A stretch of DNA of 64,000 nucleotides from Lichenihabitans sp033947565 (lineage in GTDB: Bacteria > Pseudomonadota > Alphaproteobacteria > Rhizobiales > Beijerinckiaceae). Positions 7,303 to 16,505 of the stretch are shown here, one piece after another. The notes beneath the pieces were generated by a model. That model searched no databases. It saw only the letters and a program-made list of their open reading frames with translations, and had not been told where the DNA came from. Every line of letters begins with the position of its first letter. The stretch's first letter is position 1. The DNA lies in the NCBI RefSeq assembly GCF_033947565.1, contig NZ_JARPVX010000015.1, positions 7,862 through 71,861 of the forward strand, given 5' to 3'. The position numbers and the translations under genes were made by a program.

Positions 7303-9515
7303 CCGAACCCGCAACCCCGGCGATGGCCGAATCCGCCCGGCTGGGCGTGCTGGCCGATTATGCCATTCTAGACACCCCGGCCGAAACCGGCTTCGACGAC
7401 ATCGTGCAGGTGGCGAAGGCGCTCTGTCAAACGCCTGTGGCGCTCGTCAGCCTGGTCGACGCGGAGCGGCAATGGTTCAAGGCGCGCGTCGGCTTCGCGC
7501 CGAGCCAGACCCCCATCTCCCAATCCGTATGCGCCCATGCGCTGCGCCAGGACGATATTCTGATCATCCCGGACCTGGCGCTCGACCAGCGCACCCGGGA
7601 CAACACGCTGGTGATTGGCGAGCCCCACATCAGGTTCTATGCCGGTGCCCTGCTGCAGACCCCAGCCGGCACCAAGCTCGGCACGCTCTGCGTGATCGAC
7701 ACCCGCCCCCGCCCGGCAGGCCTCAGCGACGAACAGGCCACCGGCCTTCGGGCGCTGGCCCGGCAGGTCATGGCCCAGATGGAGCTGCGCCGCACGCTCC
7801 GGCAACGCGACGCCGCGCTGCAGGATCGCGCACGCATCGAGAGCTTCCTCCGCCGCGATGCTGAACGCCAGCGGGCGATGGTCGGCATGCAACACGGGAT
7901 CGGCTCGGCGGGCGACGACCTCGAGACCGTGTTGGACGCCGTGGTTACCGGTGCCATGAACGTCATCGGCAACGCCGATGGCGCGGTGGTCGAACTGCGC
8001 GAGGGCGAGGAGCTTGTCTACAAGGCCGTGGCGGGCGACCTGACCCCGTTTCTCGGGTTGCGGCTGGCCCTGGCCGACACGCTCTCGGGGCGCTGCCTGC
8101 GCGAGGGACGGGCGCTCGCCACGGGCGATGCCGAGAACGACGAGCGGGTCGATCCCACGCTGGCCCGGCGTCTGGGCATACGCTCGATGAGCATTGCGCC
8201 TGTGGTGCGCCAGGGCAAAGTGGTCGGGGTGCTCAAACTGCAGTCGGCCAAGACGGATGCGTTCACGGAGGCCGATGAGACTGTCGTGCAGCTCCTGGCC
8301 GGCGTCGTGGCGGCCGGGCTTGGCAGCGTCGCCGAGGCTGAAATCATCCGCGACCTTCGGGCTAGCGAAGAAACCTTGCGGCTGGCCCAGGAGGCGGGTC
8401 GCGTCGGTACGTTCGAAACCGACGTGGAGCGCAGCATCACCCGGGGGTCGGATCTGTTCTGGCGGTTGTTCGGCTTGGAGCCGCAGGCCAGCGCGCCCAC
8501 GACCATGTTGGAAGCCTTGGTGCACGAGGACGATCGCCAGCATACGACCAACGAGGCGCGCCGCCGGGCCGGACATGACGCCCGGTCGGTCGAGTACCGC
8601 ATCAGGCGGGCCGATACCGGCGAGGTGCGCTGGCTGACGCGCCGGGCCGACTATGTGACGGATCGGCGGGGTCGCCGGCGCCTGATCGGGACCGCCCTCG
8701 ACATCACCGATCGCAAGACGGCCGAACAGGATCTGCGCGACGCCAAGGAGGCGGCCGAGGGCGCGAACCGCGCCAAGAGCGACTTCATCGCCAACATGAG
8801 CCACGAACTGCGCACGCCGCTGTCGGCCATCATCGGTTACAGCGAGATGATGCGGGAGTTCATCCTGGATGGCGCCTCGGCGGGCGAACTGGTCGGCGAT
8901 GTGGTCAAGATCGAGTCGAACGCCCGCCATCTGCTCGGCCTCATCAACGACGTCCTCGACCTCGCCAAGGTCGAGAGCGGCAGGATGGAGGTTTTCGCCG
9001 AAAGCTTCGAGGTGGAAGCGATCGTGCGCGGCGTCGCCGCCACGGTGGAGAGTCTCGTCGCCAAGAAGAACAACACGCTGGTCGTGCGGGTCGGGGACGG
9101 CTTGGGCGTCATGCGCTCGGACGTGACGAAGCTCCGCCAGATGCTGCTCAACCTGCTCAGCAACGCTGCCAAATTCACCGATCGCGGCGCCATCACGCTG
9201 TCGGTGACCCGCATGGCCCGGCCCGGATCAGAGGCATGGCTGGACTTCAAGGTCGAGGATACCGGCATCGGCATGACGGCCGAGCAGCTTGGCAAGGTGT
9301 TCACCCGCTTCACCCAGGCGGATGCCTCCACCACGCGGCGGTTCGGCGGGACCGGCTTGGGCCTTTCCCTCACCAAGGCCTTCGTCACGATGCTGGGCGG
9401 CGACGTCGCGGTGAACAGCGTGCCTGGCCAAGGCAGCGCCTTCACGCTCTCGCTGCCGGCCACGATGCCGCCCCCCCGCACGCCGTCCGCACCGGAGGCC
9501 GGCGATGACCGATGA
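7299..9515 (+). CDS. GAF-GAF-PAS histidine kinase
   Basis: A 738-residue soluble sensor kinase with no membrane segments. Two GAF domains (about residues 20-165 and 195-345) are followed by a PAS/PAC fold (about 355-470), HisKA with His502, and HATPase_c (about 600-725) with NLLSNAAKF, DTGIGM and GGTGLGL boxes. It lacks a receiver. Its kinase core is clearly paralogous to that of the preceding hybrid kinase (shared 'IGYSEMM', 'LINDVLDL' and 'KKNNTLV'-type segments), suggesting local duplication. It overlaps the upstream stop by 4 bases and the downstream start by 11 bases. Likely substrates are the receivers of the hybrid kinase or the stand-alone receiver at 11302. Confidence 0.9.
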   Translation: MTEPATPAMAESARLGVLADYAILDTPAETGFDDIVQVAKALCQTPVALVSLVDAERQWFKARVGFAPSQTPISQSVCAHALRQDDILIIPDLALDQRTRDNTLVIGEPHIRFYAGALLQTPAGTKLGTLCVIDTRPRPAGLSDEQATGLRALARQVMAQMELRRTLRQRDAALQDRARIESFLRRDAERQRAMVGMQHGIGSAGDDLETVLDAVVTGAMNVIGNADGAVVELREGEELVYKAVAGDLTPFLGLRLALADTLSGRCLREGRALATGDAENDERVDPTLARRLGIRSMSIAPVVRQGKVVGVLKLQSAKTDAFTEADETVVQLLAGVVAAGLGSVAEAEIIRDLRASEETLRLAQEAGRVGTFETDVERSITRGSDLFWRLFGLEPQASAPTTMLEALVHEDDRQHTTNEARRRAGHDARSVEYRIRRADTGEVRWLTRRADYVTDRRGRRRLIGTALDITDRKTAEQDLRDAKEAAEGANRAKSDFIANMSHELRTPLSAIIGYSEMMREFILDGASAGELVGDVVKIESNARHLLGLINDVLDLAKVESGRMEVFAESFEVEAIVRGVAATVESLVAKKNNTLVVRVGDGLGVMRSDVTKLRQMLLNLLSNAAKFTDRGAITLSVTRMARPGSEAWLDFKVEDTGIGMTAEQLGKVFTRFTQADASTTRRFGGTGLGLSLTKAFVTMLGGDVAVNSVPGQGSAFTLSLPATMPPPRTPSAPEAGDDR

Positions 9516-11010
9516 TCTTCCGCGCCATCACCTGGGTATGCGGCACCTCCGTCAGATCGTGGCCGGGGTCAGTGACGGCGTGATCCTGATCGGCACCGAC
9601 CAGACCATCCAATGGGCCAACAAACCCGCGCTCGACATGCACGGGGTGACCGAGCTGGACGCGCTGGGCGGCGACGTCGCCGAATACCGCCGGCGCTTCG
9701 AGCTGCGTTACCGCAACAGGCACCGCCTCGCCGAAGGCACCTACCCGATGGAGCGCGTGCTGGCCGGCGAGGCCTTCGACGAGGTCGTGGTCGAGGTTGC
9801 GCCCGCCGGTGCGATCGAGCCGCAATGGACCCACCGCATCCGCAGCCTGGTGCTGCTCGACGAACAGGGCGTCCCCGATTGCCTGGTTCTGATCCTCGAC
9901 GACGAAACGGAGCGCTACCACGCCGAGGAGCGCTTCGAGCGGGCCTTCAACGCCAATCCGGCGCCTGCGCTGATCGTCCGGCTCGAAGACCTTCGCCACA
10001 TGAGGGTCAACCGCGGCTTCCTGGAAATGACCGGTTACGACGAGAACAAGGTCGTAGGTCGATCCATCTACGAGGTCGACGTGCTGGAGGGCGCGGCACG
10101 GCGCGAGTTGGCCATCGAGCGATTGAAGGAAGGCCGCACCATTCCTCAGATGGAGGCCATGCTCCAGCTGCCGAACGGCGGCGAAAAATGCGTCATGGTG
10201 GCTGGCCAGCCCATCGAGGTGGGGGTCACGCGATGCATGTTGTTCACCTTCGCGGACCTCGACGATCGACGTCAGGCGGAAACCGCCCTGAAGCAGAGCG
10301 AGGAACGCTTCGCGGTGGCGTTCCGTTTGACACCGGTCCCGACCTTCTTGGCACTTCGCCATGAACGCAAGGTGCTGCTGATCAACGACGCCTTCACGGA
10401 AGAAACAGGCTACCTCGTGGCCGACATCGTGGGGCGCGCCGCCGTCGACCTGCCGCTGTGGTCGGATGCAAAGGCCGATGGCGAGATCGAGCGGCTGCTG
10501 CGCAAGGATGGTCGTGCCCGCAACCTCGAACTGCGCCTGAAGACGAAGACGGGCGATGTTTTGGCCTGCCTGGTTTCGGCCGAAGCCGTGACGATCCGAC
10601 AACAAAACTGCATGCTGGTTGCGGCGCAGAACGTGTCGAACTACGACCGCACCCATGTCGAGGTCGCGGGCGCCATCGAAGCCGTGATGCGGGACACTGC
10701 GTGGTTCACGGATGCGGTGATGGAGAAGCTCGCGCGGCAGGCCGACGACGGGCCAGACGCCGCCACCCACGCCTTCTCGGAACTGGGCGAATTGCCGCCC
10801 CGGGCGCGCGAAATCCTGACGCTCGTCTGCCAAGGCCTCGAAGACCCCGCCATCGCGGCCAAGCTTTCGTTATCGGCCAACACCGTGCGCAACCATGTCG
10901 CGTCGCTGTTCCGCAAGACGGGGGTTCGCACCCGCGCGCGATTGATCGTGTGGGGGCGGGAGCGGGGCGTAACGGGACGACGGATTGCAAGGGGCAGCCC
11001 GCAGTCCTGA
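9505..11010 (+). CDS. PAS-domain LuxR-type regulator
   Basis: A 501-residue cytoplasmic protein with about three PAS folds (residues 10-125, 140-255 and 265-380) and a C-terminal LuxR/FixJ helix-turn-helix (about 425-490, 'LSANTVRNHVASLFRKTGV'). It has no receiver, so it must be controlled by PAS ligands or by protein contact instead of direct phosphorylation. The start overlaps the kinase gene by 11 bases. It is the output gene of the operon 5341-11010; targets are unknown. Confidence 0.85.
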   Translation: MTDDLPRHHLGMRHLRQIVAGVSDGVILIGTDQTIQWANKPALDMHGVTELDALGGDVAEYRRRFELRYRNRHRLAEGTYPMERVLAGEAFDEVVVEVAPAGAIEPQWTHRIRSLVLLDEQGVPDCLVLILDDETERYHAEERFERAFNANPAPALIVRLEDLRHMRVNRGFLEMTGYDENKVVGRSIYEVDVLEGAARRELAIERLKEGRTIPQMEAMLQLPNGGEKCVMVAGQPIEVGVTRCMLFTFADLDDRRQAETALKQSEERFAVAFRLTPVPTFLALRHERKVLLINDAFTEETGYLVADIVGRAAVDLPLWSDAKADGEIERLLRKDGRARNLELRLKTKTGDVLACLVSAEAVTIRQQNCMLVAAQNVSNYDRTHVEVAGAIEAVMRDTAWFTDAVMEKLARQADDGPDAATHAFSELGELPPRAREILTLVCQGLEDPAIAAKLSLSANTVRNHVASLFRKTGVRTRARLIVWGRERGVTGRRIARGSPQS

Positions 11011-11301
11011 AGGTGCTGGCACACCATCGTGCCTGATGCGGCAATACCAGTGCCGCTTTACGCCTCAGATGGCGGCGAGGGCGCGATGGTTTAAGCGGCT
11101 TTCGAACCTGCCGACGCCGAGGTCTGGACACCAAGGACTTGGTGAAAGGGCCTGGGCACGCTGACGGCCGATCGCGAATCGGATCGCCAGGGCGGAGGCA
11201 ACAGGGTTTGCGGCCAGTGCAGGATGCCGCCGCAGCGCCCAGAACACGGTCCGCGATGGTGCTGGACGGTGCAAGCAACAGTGCCGGGAATGGAAGGAAC
11301 G

Positions 11302-11676
11302 ATGAAGATCCTGCTGGTCGAAGATCATGAAGAGATCTGGGATTTTCTGTCCCGACGCCTGAAACGCCGGAACTTCGACGTGGTGGTGGCCACCGACGGC
11401 AAGGCCGGTTTCGACCAGGCCATCACGGTTGCGCCCGACATCATCCTGTTGGACATGAACCTGCCCGTCCTGGATGGCTGGACCGTCGCCTCCATGCTGC
11501 GGGCCGACGAACGGACCGCGACCCTGCCCATCATCGCCCTCACGGCACATGCCATGTCGGGCGACAAGGAGAAGGCACTGGCGGCCGGTTGCACGGATTA
11601 TCATTCCAAACCTGTCGACTTCGCGCGCCTGCTCGGGCAGATCGAAAGCTTGACCAGCACCTCCGCCGCGAGCTGA
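11302..11676 (+). CDS. Single-domain response regulator (CheY/DivK-like)
   Basis: A 124-residue stand-alone receiver. The start at 11302 is preferred over 11290 and 11224 because AAGGA lies just upstream and the receiver fold begins directly (MKILLVEDHEE). Phospho-acceptor Asp51 sits in Leu-Leu-Asp-Met-Asn-Leu-Pro, followed by the conserved Thr in ALTAH and Lys in HSKPVDF. No output domain. It lies 291 bases after the PAS-LuxR gene and is probably a phospho-partner of the two kinases. A close paralog is at 56208-56585, with the same MNLP, DGWTVA, ALTAHAMSGD and KPVDF segments. Confidence 0.88.
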   Translation: MKILLVEDHEEIWDFLSRRLKRRNFDVVVATDGKAGFDQAITVAPDIILLDMNLPVLDGWTVASMLRADERTATLPIIALTAHAMSGDKEKALAAGCTDYHSKPVDFARLLGQIESLTSTSAAS

Positions 11677-12014
11677 TGTAAGAACCGACATTTTGTTGGT
11701 TCGACGAACGGAACCTTGGCGTCCATGCCGTGGTTCATCCATCGCAAAGACCTCTTTGGGAGGACCCGGCCGCTGCCAAGCAGCCGGGAAGCAGTCCAGC
11801 CTCGCGTCGCGAGGTGAATGTGGTGTTTCGATGCCTTCCTACGCCTGACCGGAGGCGTGGACGAGGTAGCACCCATCCCCGGTCTCAGTCGCCGCCCTGG
11901 CGACAATCGATGAAGCCGAACGGTTTGGCTCGCGCGGTGTTGTTCCACGCGTGCTCGACGTCGCTCGATTGCGTTCGCGCAGCCGAGCGTTCCGGCTCAT
12001 CGGAGGAGCACATC
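11677..12014. other. 338-base intergenic region with candidate EcfG-type promoter
   Basis: No convincing gene. GGAAC at 11710-11714, a 17-base spacer and GGTT at 11732-11735 resemble the alphaproteobacterial EcfG general-stress promoter (GGAAC-N16/17-cGTT). This would suit the stress-type genes downstream, although it lies about 280 bases before the next start. GGAGGAG near 12002-12008 is the ribosome-binding site for the following gene. Confidence 0.3.
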
Positions 12015-13175
12015 ATGTCCAAGCACACGATCACTGCGTTCTACGATAGCCGCGAATACGCCAACAATGCCGTGCTGATGCTGCGGCAAGCCGGTATTCC
12101 CGATGGCGAGCTGACGGTTTCGCCCGAGTCGGCCGCAACGGCCTATTCCGGCGCTGCGGAGCCGCAGACGAAAGGGTTCTGGGCCTCGCTCGAAGAAGCG
12201 TTCGGCGGTTCGGACGATCATCACGCCTATGCCGAAGGCGTCCGTCGCGGCGCCATCATGGTGACGGCGCGGGTCGACGATGCAAAGGTCGACGAAGCCA
12301 TCGAAATTCTCGACCAGCACGGCACCGTCGATCTCGATGAGCGCGAAGCGACATGGCGTAGCGAAGGTTGGCGTGGCGGGGCTACCGTCACAGGTGGAGG
12401 CGTTGCCGATCAAGGCGCGAGGCCCCTGCGCTCGATGACGCCGGCCACGCAGGTTCATGCCGATACAGCGGCCGCAGGCGTGTTGTCGACGCCCTCATCG
12501 CAGCAGGCCTACCGCGCCTCGACGCCCGTGGCGGCGGCTGGCGTCTCCGGTGGCGACGACGTGATCCAGGTGGCCGAGGAGTCGATCACGGTCGGCAAGC
12601 GCGCCGTCAACCGGGGCAAGGTCCGCATCCATAGCTCCGTGGTCGAGACCCCGTTTTCGCAGCAGGTCAACCTGCGGGACGAAACGGTCAGCGTCGAGCG
12701 TCGCCCGGTCGACCGTCCGCTCGGGGCGGCGGCCCTCGGTGCCGACCTGTTTCAGGACCGCACGGTCGAGGTCGAGGAGATGAAGGAAGAAGCGGTGGTG
12801 GCCAAGACGGCGCGAGTCGTCGAGGAAATTGGCATTCGCAAGGTTGTCGCCGACCGCGCCGAAACCGTCACCGACACCCTGCGTAAGACCCACGTTGACA
12901 TCGAGGACACCCGCGCCGCTGCCCCATCGGTCTCGCTGTTCGCCGATACCGATGCGATCCAGCGGGCAAAGGACATGAAGGTGATCGGGTCCGATGGCCA
13001 GCATGTCGGCGTCGTCGATCACGTGGACGGGACCACCATCAAGCTCAAGCGTACGGACCCGGTGTCGGGTGGCTCGCATCACCTGATCCCGACCGACTGG
13101 GTGCAGTCCGTCGACAGCACGGTCGTGCTGAAGATCTCCGCCGCAGAGGCCAAAAGCCGGTGGACCGCGGCGTGA
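12015..13175 (+). CDS. YsnF/DUF2382 stress protein with DUF2171-type C-terminus
   Basis: A 386-residue soluble protein. ATG 12015 is chosen because GGAGGAG lies about 7 bases upstream and the domain homology starts here; the frame is open further upstream but does not look coding. The N-terminal 90 residues resemble the GS17M-like module of general stress proteins (ITAFYDSREYANNAVLML). A DUF2382 (YsnF/AvaK) repeat region follows at about residues 175-295, and the C-terminal 70 residues resemble a DUF2171/PRC-barrel fold. It is the first of three genes likely transcribed together with those at 13447 and 13967. Such proteins are linked to stress responses, but no activity is established. Confidence 0.8.
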   Translation: MSKHTITAFYDSREYANNAVLMLRQAGIPDGELTVSPESAATAYSGAAEPQTKGFWASLEEAFGGSDDHHAYAEGVRRGAIMVTARVDDAKVDEAIEILDQHGTVDLDEREATWRSEGWRGGATVTGGGVADQGARPLRSMTPATQVHADTAAAGVLSTPSSQQAYRASTPVAAAGVSGGDDVIQVAEESITVGKRAVNRGKVRIHSSVVETPFSQQVNLRDETVSVERRPVDRPLGAAALGADLFQDRTVEVEEMKEEAVVAKTARVVEEIGIRKVVADRAETVTDTLRKTHVDIEDTRAAAPSVSLFADTDAIQRAKDMKVIGSDGQHVGVVDHVDGTTIKLKRTDPVSGGSHHLIPTDWVQSVDSTVVLKISAAEAKSRWTAA

Positions 13176-13446
13176 GGTCCGCCGGTCAAGGGTGTTCATA
13201 GGATGACGACGCCGTCGGTCCGGCAAACCGAAGGGCCCTAGCGGCGGCAAATGCAGTCGCATTGGCGTTTTTACGTCGAGTTTTGTTCGGACCTAGGACG
13301 TTGCTGCTGGAAGCCTTTGTGGGCTGGTTCGACGGACGATGTGGTGTGGTCAGGATAAGGCCCGGCGCGGATCGCACCGCGCCGGTCTGACAAACGATAC
13401 GGGCCGCGCCTCGTGCGGCTCGCATGCCCTCCCATCGGGACGCGCT

Positions 13447-13980
13447 ATGAACGATCACAATCCCGACCTCCTGACAGACCGCTCTGGCGAGCCTGCCGGC
13501 GTGGCGGCGTTGCCGAGGGAGGAGGCGCCCGATGTGATCCTCGTCGCCGAAGAAGCCCTCGAGCTTTCGAAGCGGCAGATCGTGACCGGGAAGGTCCGGG
13601 TTTCGACGCGGACCGAAACGTACGACCATATTGCCGAGATCGCCCTCGACCGCGCCGTGGTCGACGTCACACGGGTGCCGATCGATCGCGTCGTCGAGGT
13701 CGCGCCTGCCGTGCGGACAGAGGGCGATACGGTCATCGTTCCGGTGCTCGAGGAGCGATCCGTGGTCGTCAAGCAACTCGTCCTCAAGGAAGAGCTGCAT
13801 ATCCGCCGACGCGTCGAGCACAAGGTGTCGCACATCCCGGTCGCGCTCCGTCGCCAAGTGGCGACTGTGGACCATATCGATCGGGAAGGGCGGATCATCC
13901 CTGACGATCGTCTCGTCCAAGCCGATCACAATCACGCCGAAGACGGCGTCCATCGAGGAGAAACACATGGGCATTCTTGA
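13447..13980 (+). CDS. YsnF/DUF2382-domain protein
   Basis: A 177-residue protein with a single DUF2382 (YsnF/AvaK) domain at about residues 28-150. It shows the characteristic pattern of alternating beta-strands with 'V-E-R/V-V-K' repeats. It is a shorter paralog of the domain in the preceding gene (shared 'VAEE..EL.K..V..GKVR' opening). Start 13447 gives a compact protein; the frame is open upstream to 13339 without homology. The stop overlaps the DUF937 gene by 14 bases, so the two are coupled. Function unknown beyond a stress association. Confidence 0.78.
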   Translation: MNDHNPDLLTDRSGEPAGVAALPREEAPDVILVAEEALELSKRQIVTGKVRVSTRTETYDHIAEIALDRAVVDVTRVPIDRVVEVAPAVRTEGDTVIVPVLEERSVVVKQLVLKEELHIRRRVEHKVSHIPVALRRQVATVDHIDREGRIIPDDRLVQADHNHAEDGVHRGETHGHS

Positions 13981-14389
13981 TTCCGTTTTGGGGAACCTGC
14001 TGGGTGGCGCATCCGGCGGGACCTCCTCGCCGATGGGGGCTGTATTATCGAGCATCCTCGGCGGGGGCGGCGCGCAGCAAGGCGGTATGGCGTCTTCCGG
14101 CCTGGGTGGCGCCCTCGGCGGCGGTGGGCTTGGCGGTTTGCTGTCACAGTTCCAGAATGCCGGCCTCGGCCATGTGGCCGATTCGTGGGTGGGCAATGGG
14201 TCGAACCATCCCGTTTCCCCCGACCAGCTCCAAAACGTTTTCGGCGCGGACCGGGTCAACGACATGGCCAACCAGGCCGGCATGCAGCCAGGGGATTTCC
14301 TGTCCCAACTGAGCCAGCATCTGCCGGCCGCCGTGAACGGCATGACGCCGAATGGCCAGCTGCCGGACGAAGGTTCGGTCTCGGTCTGA
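13967..14389 (+). CDS. YidB-like DUF937 protein
   Basis: A 140-residue protein. A Gly/Ser-rich N-terminal 60 residues (MGILDSVLGNLLGG) is followed by a conserved C-terminal DUF937 region containing Trp-Val-Gly-Asn-Gly-x-Asn-x-Pro-Val-Ser and 'QLSQHLP..VN..TPNG.LP' motifs typical of the YidB family. GAGGAG at about 13953-13960 is a good ribosome-binding site, lying inside the preceding gene. Relatives are recurrently found beside stress proteins; the molecular role is unknown. Confidence 0.82.
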   Translation: MGILDSVLGNLLGGASGGTSSPMGAVLSSILGGGGAQQGGMASSGLGGALGGGGLGGLLSQFQNAGLGHVADSWVGNGSNHPVSPDQLQNVFGADRVNDMANQAGMQPGDFLSQLSQHLPAAVNGMTPNGQLPDEGSVSV

Positions 14390-14443
14390 TCCATCCGGCC
14401 GGTGCCCTCCTCGGCGCCGGCTTTCTCTCGACGGAGATTTTTC

Positions 14444-15028
14444 ATGGTCAACCGCATCGCCGCGGCGTTTGTGACGGCGTCGTTGCTCGGATCGCAGCTT
14501 CTTCCCAGCGTCGCGCTCGCCGACAATCAAATGGGCTACCAGTCGTTCACAGCCGACCAAGCCAATGCCCTGCCGAAAGGCGGTGGGAAGCTGGGGCTGA
14601 ACGTCGGGCGGGCGCAGCACATCACGAGCGGCGGCATGACCTTCGAGCTGTTGCGCGTCAACGGAGTGACGTCCGGCTCCCCAGGTGACAAGGCCGGCTT
14701 CCGGGTCGGCGATCAGATCATCGCCGTCGACGGCAAGGTGTTCACCAATGTCGCCGCCTTTGCGGCCTACATCGGCTCGAAGCGCCCCGACGACCGGATT
14801 TCGGTCGACTATATGCCACCGAAAGGCGGCCCCAAGGACGCGCAGCGGGTAGACGTTACGCTGACGGGGAGTGGGGCGACCTCGGCCAGCAAGCCGAGTG
14901 AGCCGCAATCAGCCGGCCTGTCGACAGGCACGAAGCTTGCCATCGGGGTTGGGGCGGCGGCTCTCTTCGGCTGTTACAAGCTGGGCTGTTTCTCCCATCG
15001 CGGGACGCCAGCCCCTTCGACACGCTAG
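14444..15028 (+). CDS. Exported PDZ-domain protein
   Basis: A 194-residue protein with a signal peptide (residues 1-26, ending Ala-Leu-Ala). It has a PDZ fold at about residues 40-145 ('VTSGSPGDKAGFRVGDQIIAVDGK' region) and a Ser/Pro linker with a C-terminal hydrophobic segment (about 158-175). The start at 14444 is preceded by GGAGA and gives the signal peptide directly; 14402 would bury it. There is no protease domain, so it is probably an envelope scaffold or adaptor. It lies 54 bases after the DUF937 gene and may be part of that transcription unit. Confidence 0.8.
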   Translation: MVNRIAAAFVTASLLGSQLLPSVALADNQMGYQSFTADQANALPKGGGKLGLNVGRAQHITSGGMTFELLRVNGVTSGSPGDKAGFRVGDQIIAVDGKVFTNVAAFAAYIGSKRPDDRISVDYMPPKGGPKDAQRVDVTLTGSGATSASKPSEPQSAGLSTGTKLAIGVGAAALFGCYKLGCFSHRGTPAPSTR

Positions 15029-15557
15029 GTCACGCGCGTTGATCCGGGCTCAACGAGATGGCCCAAGAATGTTGTCGCATTCATGGGACCAGCCCTTACT
15101 GCGTGTGGCACTTGTGCGTGGAGTCTCCGAAGCACCGGATGGGGGCGATGCAAGGTGGTCGTCGTCCATGCAAATGGTTACGATGCCAATCGCATCGGTG
15201 ATGCCCTGTGAAGGAAAGGGCCGCTCGAGACGGTACGCGAGACCTCACTTTAAGAACGTTTCGACCGAGCAACCGTGGTGAGTTTACTGGCAAGCGTCAA
15301 TTATGACCTTCTTGGCGCGTTGAGGCTGGGCATCATCTCTGGTAGCGATCACGTCCTTCGCCGCTTGGACTTCCCAACTGTCAACGCTGCAGTTGCCGTT
15401 GTCCGCCGCTAAAGCGTGATCATGGGTCGGGCAGATGATCTACAAACGCCCCTCGAGACTACGATGGTGGGCTGAAATCGACTCTGAGCCTTCTTTCGAC
15501 ATGCCCTGTTCATCCAGCCGGAGATAAAAGGCAGTACGGCTTACGGGAGTCCTGGGA
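15029..15557. other. 529-base intergenic region
   Basis: Short frames are present on both strands, but none has family resemblance, a good ribosome-binding site and plausible composition together. No tRNA, clear terminator or repeat was recognised. Confidence 0.4.
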
Positions 15558-15881
15558 ATGCGCGTGTTGTGCTTGGCGGTTGCCGCTTTGGCGGTCGTGT
15601 CTGTTGGTTTGCCGGCGCAAGCCGTGCCCTTGCGGGCGGTCCCCGGAGCCGACGGGGGTCTCACCTTGGCCAGCGATGGGTGTGGGCCCTTTGGCCATCG
15701 GTCGCATTACGGCTATTGCAAAGATAACGAGAACCCGGACTACGCCTACGTGCCGCACCCTTACCATGGCGGAGGGTATAGCTATGGCCCTGGCCCGGGT
15801 TTCTATGAGGATGGCGGGTACCGACCACGCCACTGCTTTATCCGAGAAACCTATGACGGCCCCGTCCGCATCTGCCGATAA
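15558..15881 (+). CDS. Small exported protein with GCG motif
   Basis: A 107-residue protein with a signal peptide (residues 1-22, Leu-Pro-Ala-Gln-Ala). The mature part contains Asp-Gly-Cys-Gly-Pro-Phe-Gly-His-Arg near residues 41-49 and is rich in His, Tyr, Gly and Pro. Small exported proteins with a similar Gly-Cys-Gly-x-x-x-His-Arg motif are common in Hyphomicrobiales and have no assigned function. Four cysteines (about residues 42, 54, 93 and 106) could form disulfides in the periplasm. GGGAG upstream serves as ribosome-binding site. Confidence 0.65.
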   Translation: MRVLCLAVAALAVVSVGLPAQAVPLRAVPGADGGLTLASDGCGPFGHRSHYGYCKDNENPDYAYVPHPYHGGGYSYGPGPGFYEDGGYRPRHCFIRETYDGPVRICR

Positions 15882-15897
15882 GACGCCGGCAGATGCT

Positions 15898-16107
15898 TTA
15901 AGGAACGCTCGAGGCCGACACGGAACTGCCGCGCACCTTGATCTTGTTCTCGACGATGGTGGCTGCGATCGCCAGATCCATGGCGTGGCGCAGCCGGTCA
16001 GTGTCGAGCGAGGTCTCAGGCGAGGCGTGATGCTCGAGAAGGATGCGTTCGATCTCGTCCTCCGCCTTCACGCGGATCTCGTGCATTCTGGCAGCGTTCG
16101 ATTCCAT
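15898..16107 (-). CDS. Small hypothetical protein
   Basis: A 69-residue, mostly helical, charged protein without signal peptide or membrane segment. No family recognised. It is accepted because its composition is protein-like (alternating acidic and hydrophobic residues). It lies on the minus strand next to two further small minus-strand genes (16157 and 16506), with short gaps suggesting a small operon. Confidence 0.45.
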   Translation of the reverse strand: MESNAARMHEIRVKAEDEIERILLEHHASPETSLDTDRLRHAMDLAIAATIVENKIKVRGSSVSASSVP

Positions 16108-16156
16108 TGGCAGACCTGTTACGCTTCATCAGCCAAGCCGCTGACTAGCTCGATTC

Positions 16157-16426
16157 CTAGTTGAGACCGCTTTCCGCCGACTCGATCAACAAATCGTGGA
16201 AGTGATCGGCGACCTTGTCGTTCATTTCGGTTTCGGCTTCGTCGCCGGCCTCGAGGCGCTGGATCGCCTTCAGGTGGCCGACCGCAAGCTCCTTGAACTG
16301 ATCCTCGCCGACCATCTGGGCCACCAAGCCGACCAGAACCTTGATCGCCAGATCTCGCGCAATGCCTTGCGCGACCTGATCCCGCACGACCTCGGCGAGA
16401 TCAGCCAATTCTTCTGCGACGCTCAT
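16157..16426 (-). CDS. Small helical hypothetical protein
   Basis: An 89-residue, acidic, predicted all-helical protein (many Ala, Glu, Asp, Val in heptad-like spacing). No signal peptide. Not recognised as a named family. It lies 49 bases upstream of the 69-residue gene on the same strand. Composition and codon use look coding; function unknown. Confidence 0.5.
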   Translation of the reverse strand: MSVAEELADLAEVVRDQVAQGIARDLAIKVLVGLVAQMVGEDQFKELAVGHLKAIQRLEAGDEAETEMNDKVADHFHDLLIESAESGLN

Positions 16427-16505
16427 CTGTCAGCCCTCGTTGAGGGATAATTCTATCGGATACCGGCTTCGGGGTAAAACGCTGGCCCGCGACGCCTGCA
16501 ACCCT

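Noticed and set aside
5293..9431. Long minus-strand frames opposite the two kinases (5293-7314, 7368-8930)
   Set aside because: Mirror images of GC-rich kinase codons; His/Gln/Arg-rich products with no domain, while the plus-strand kinases are unmistakable.
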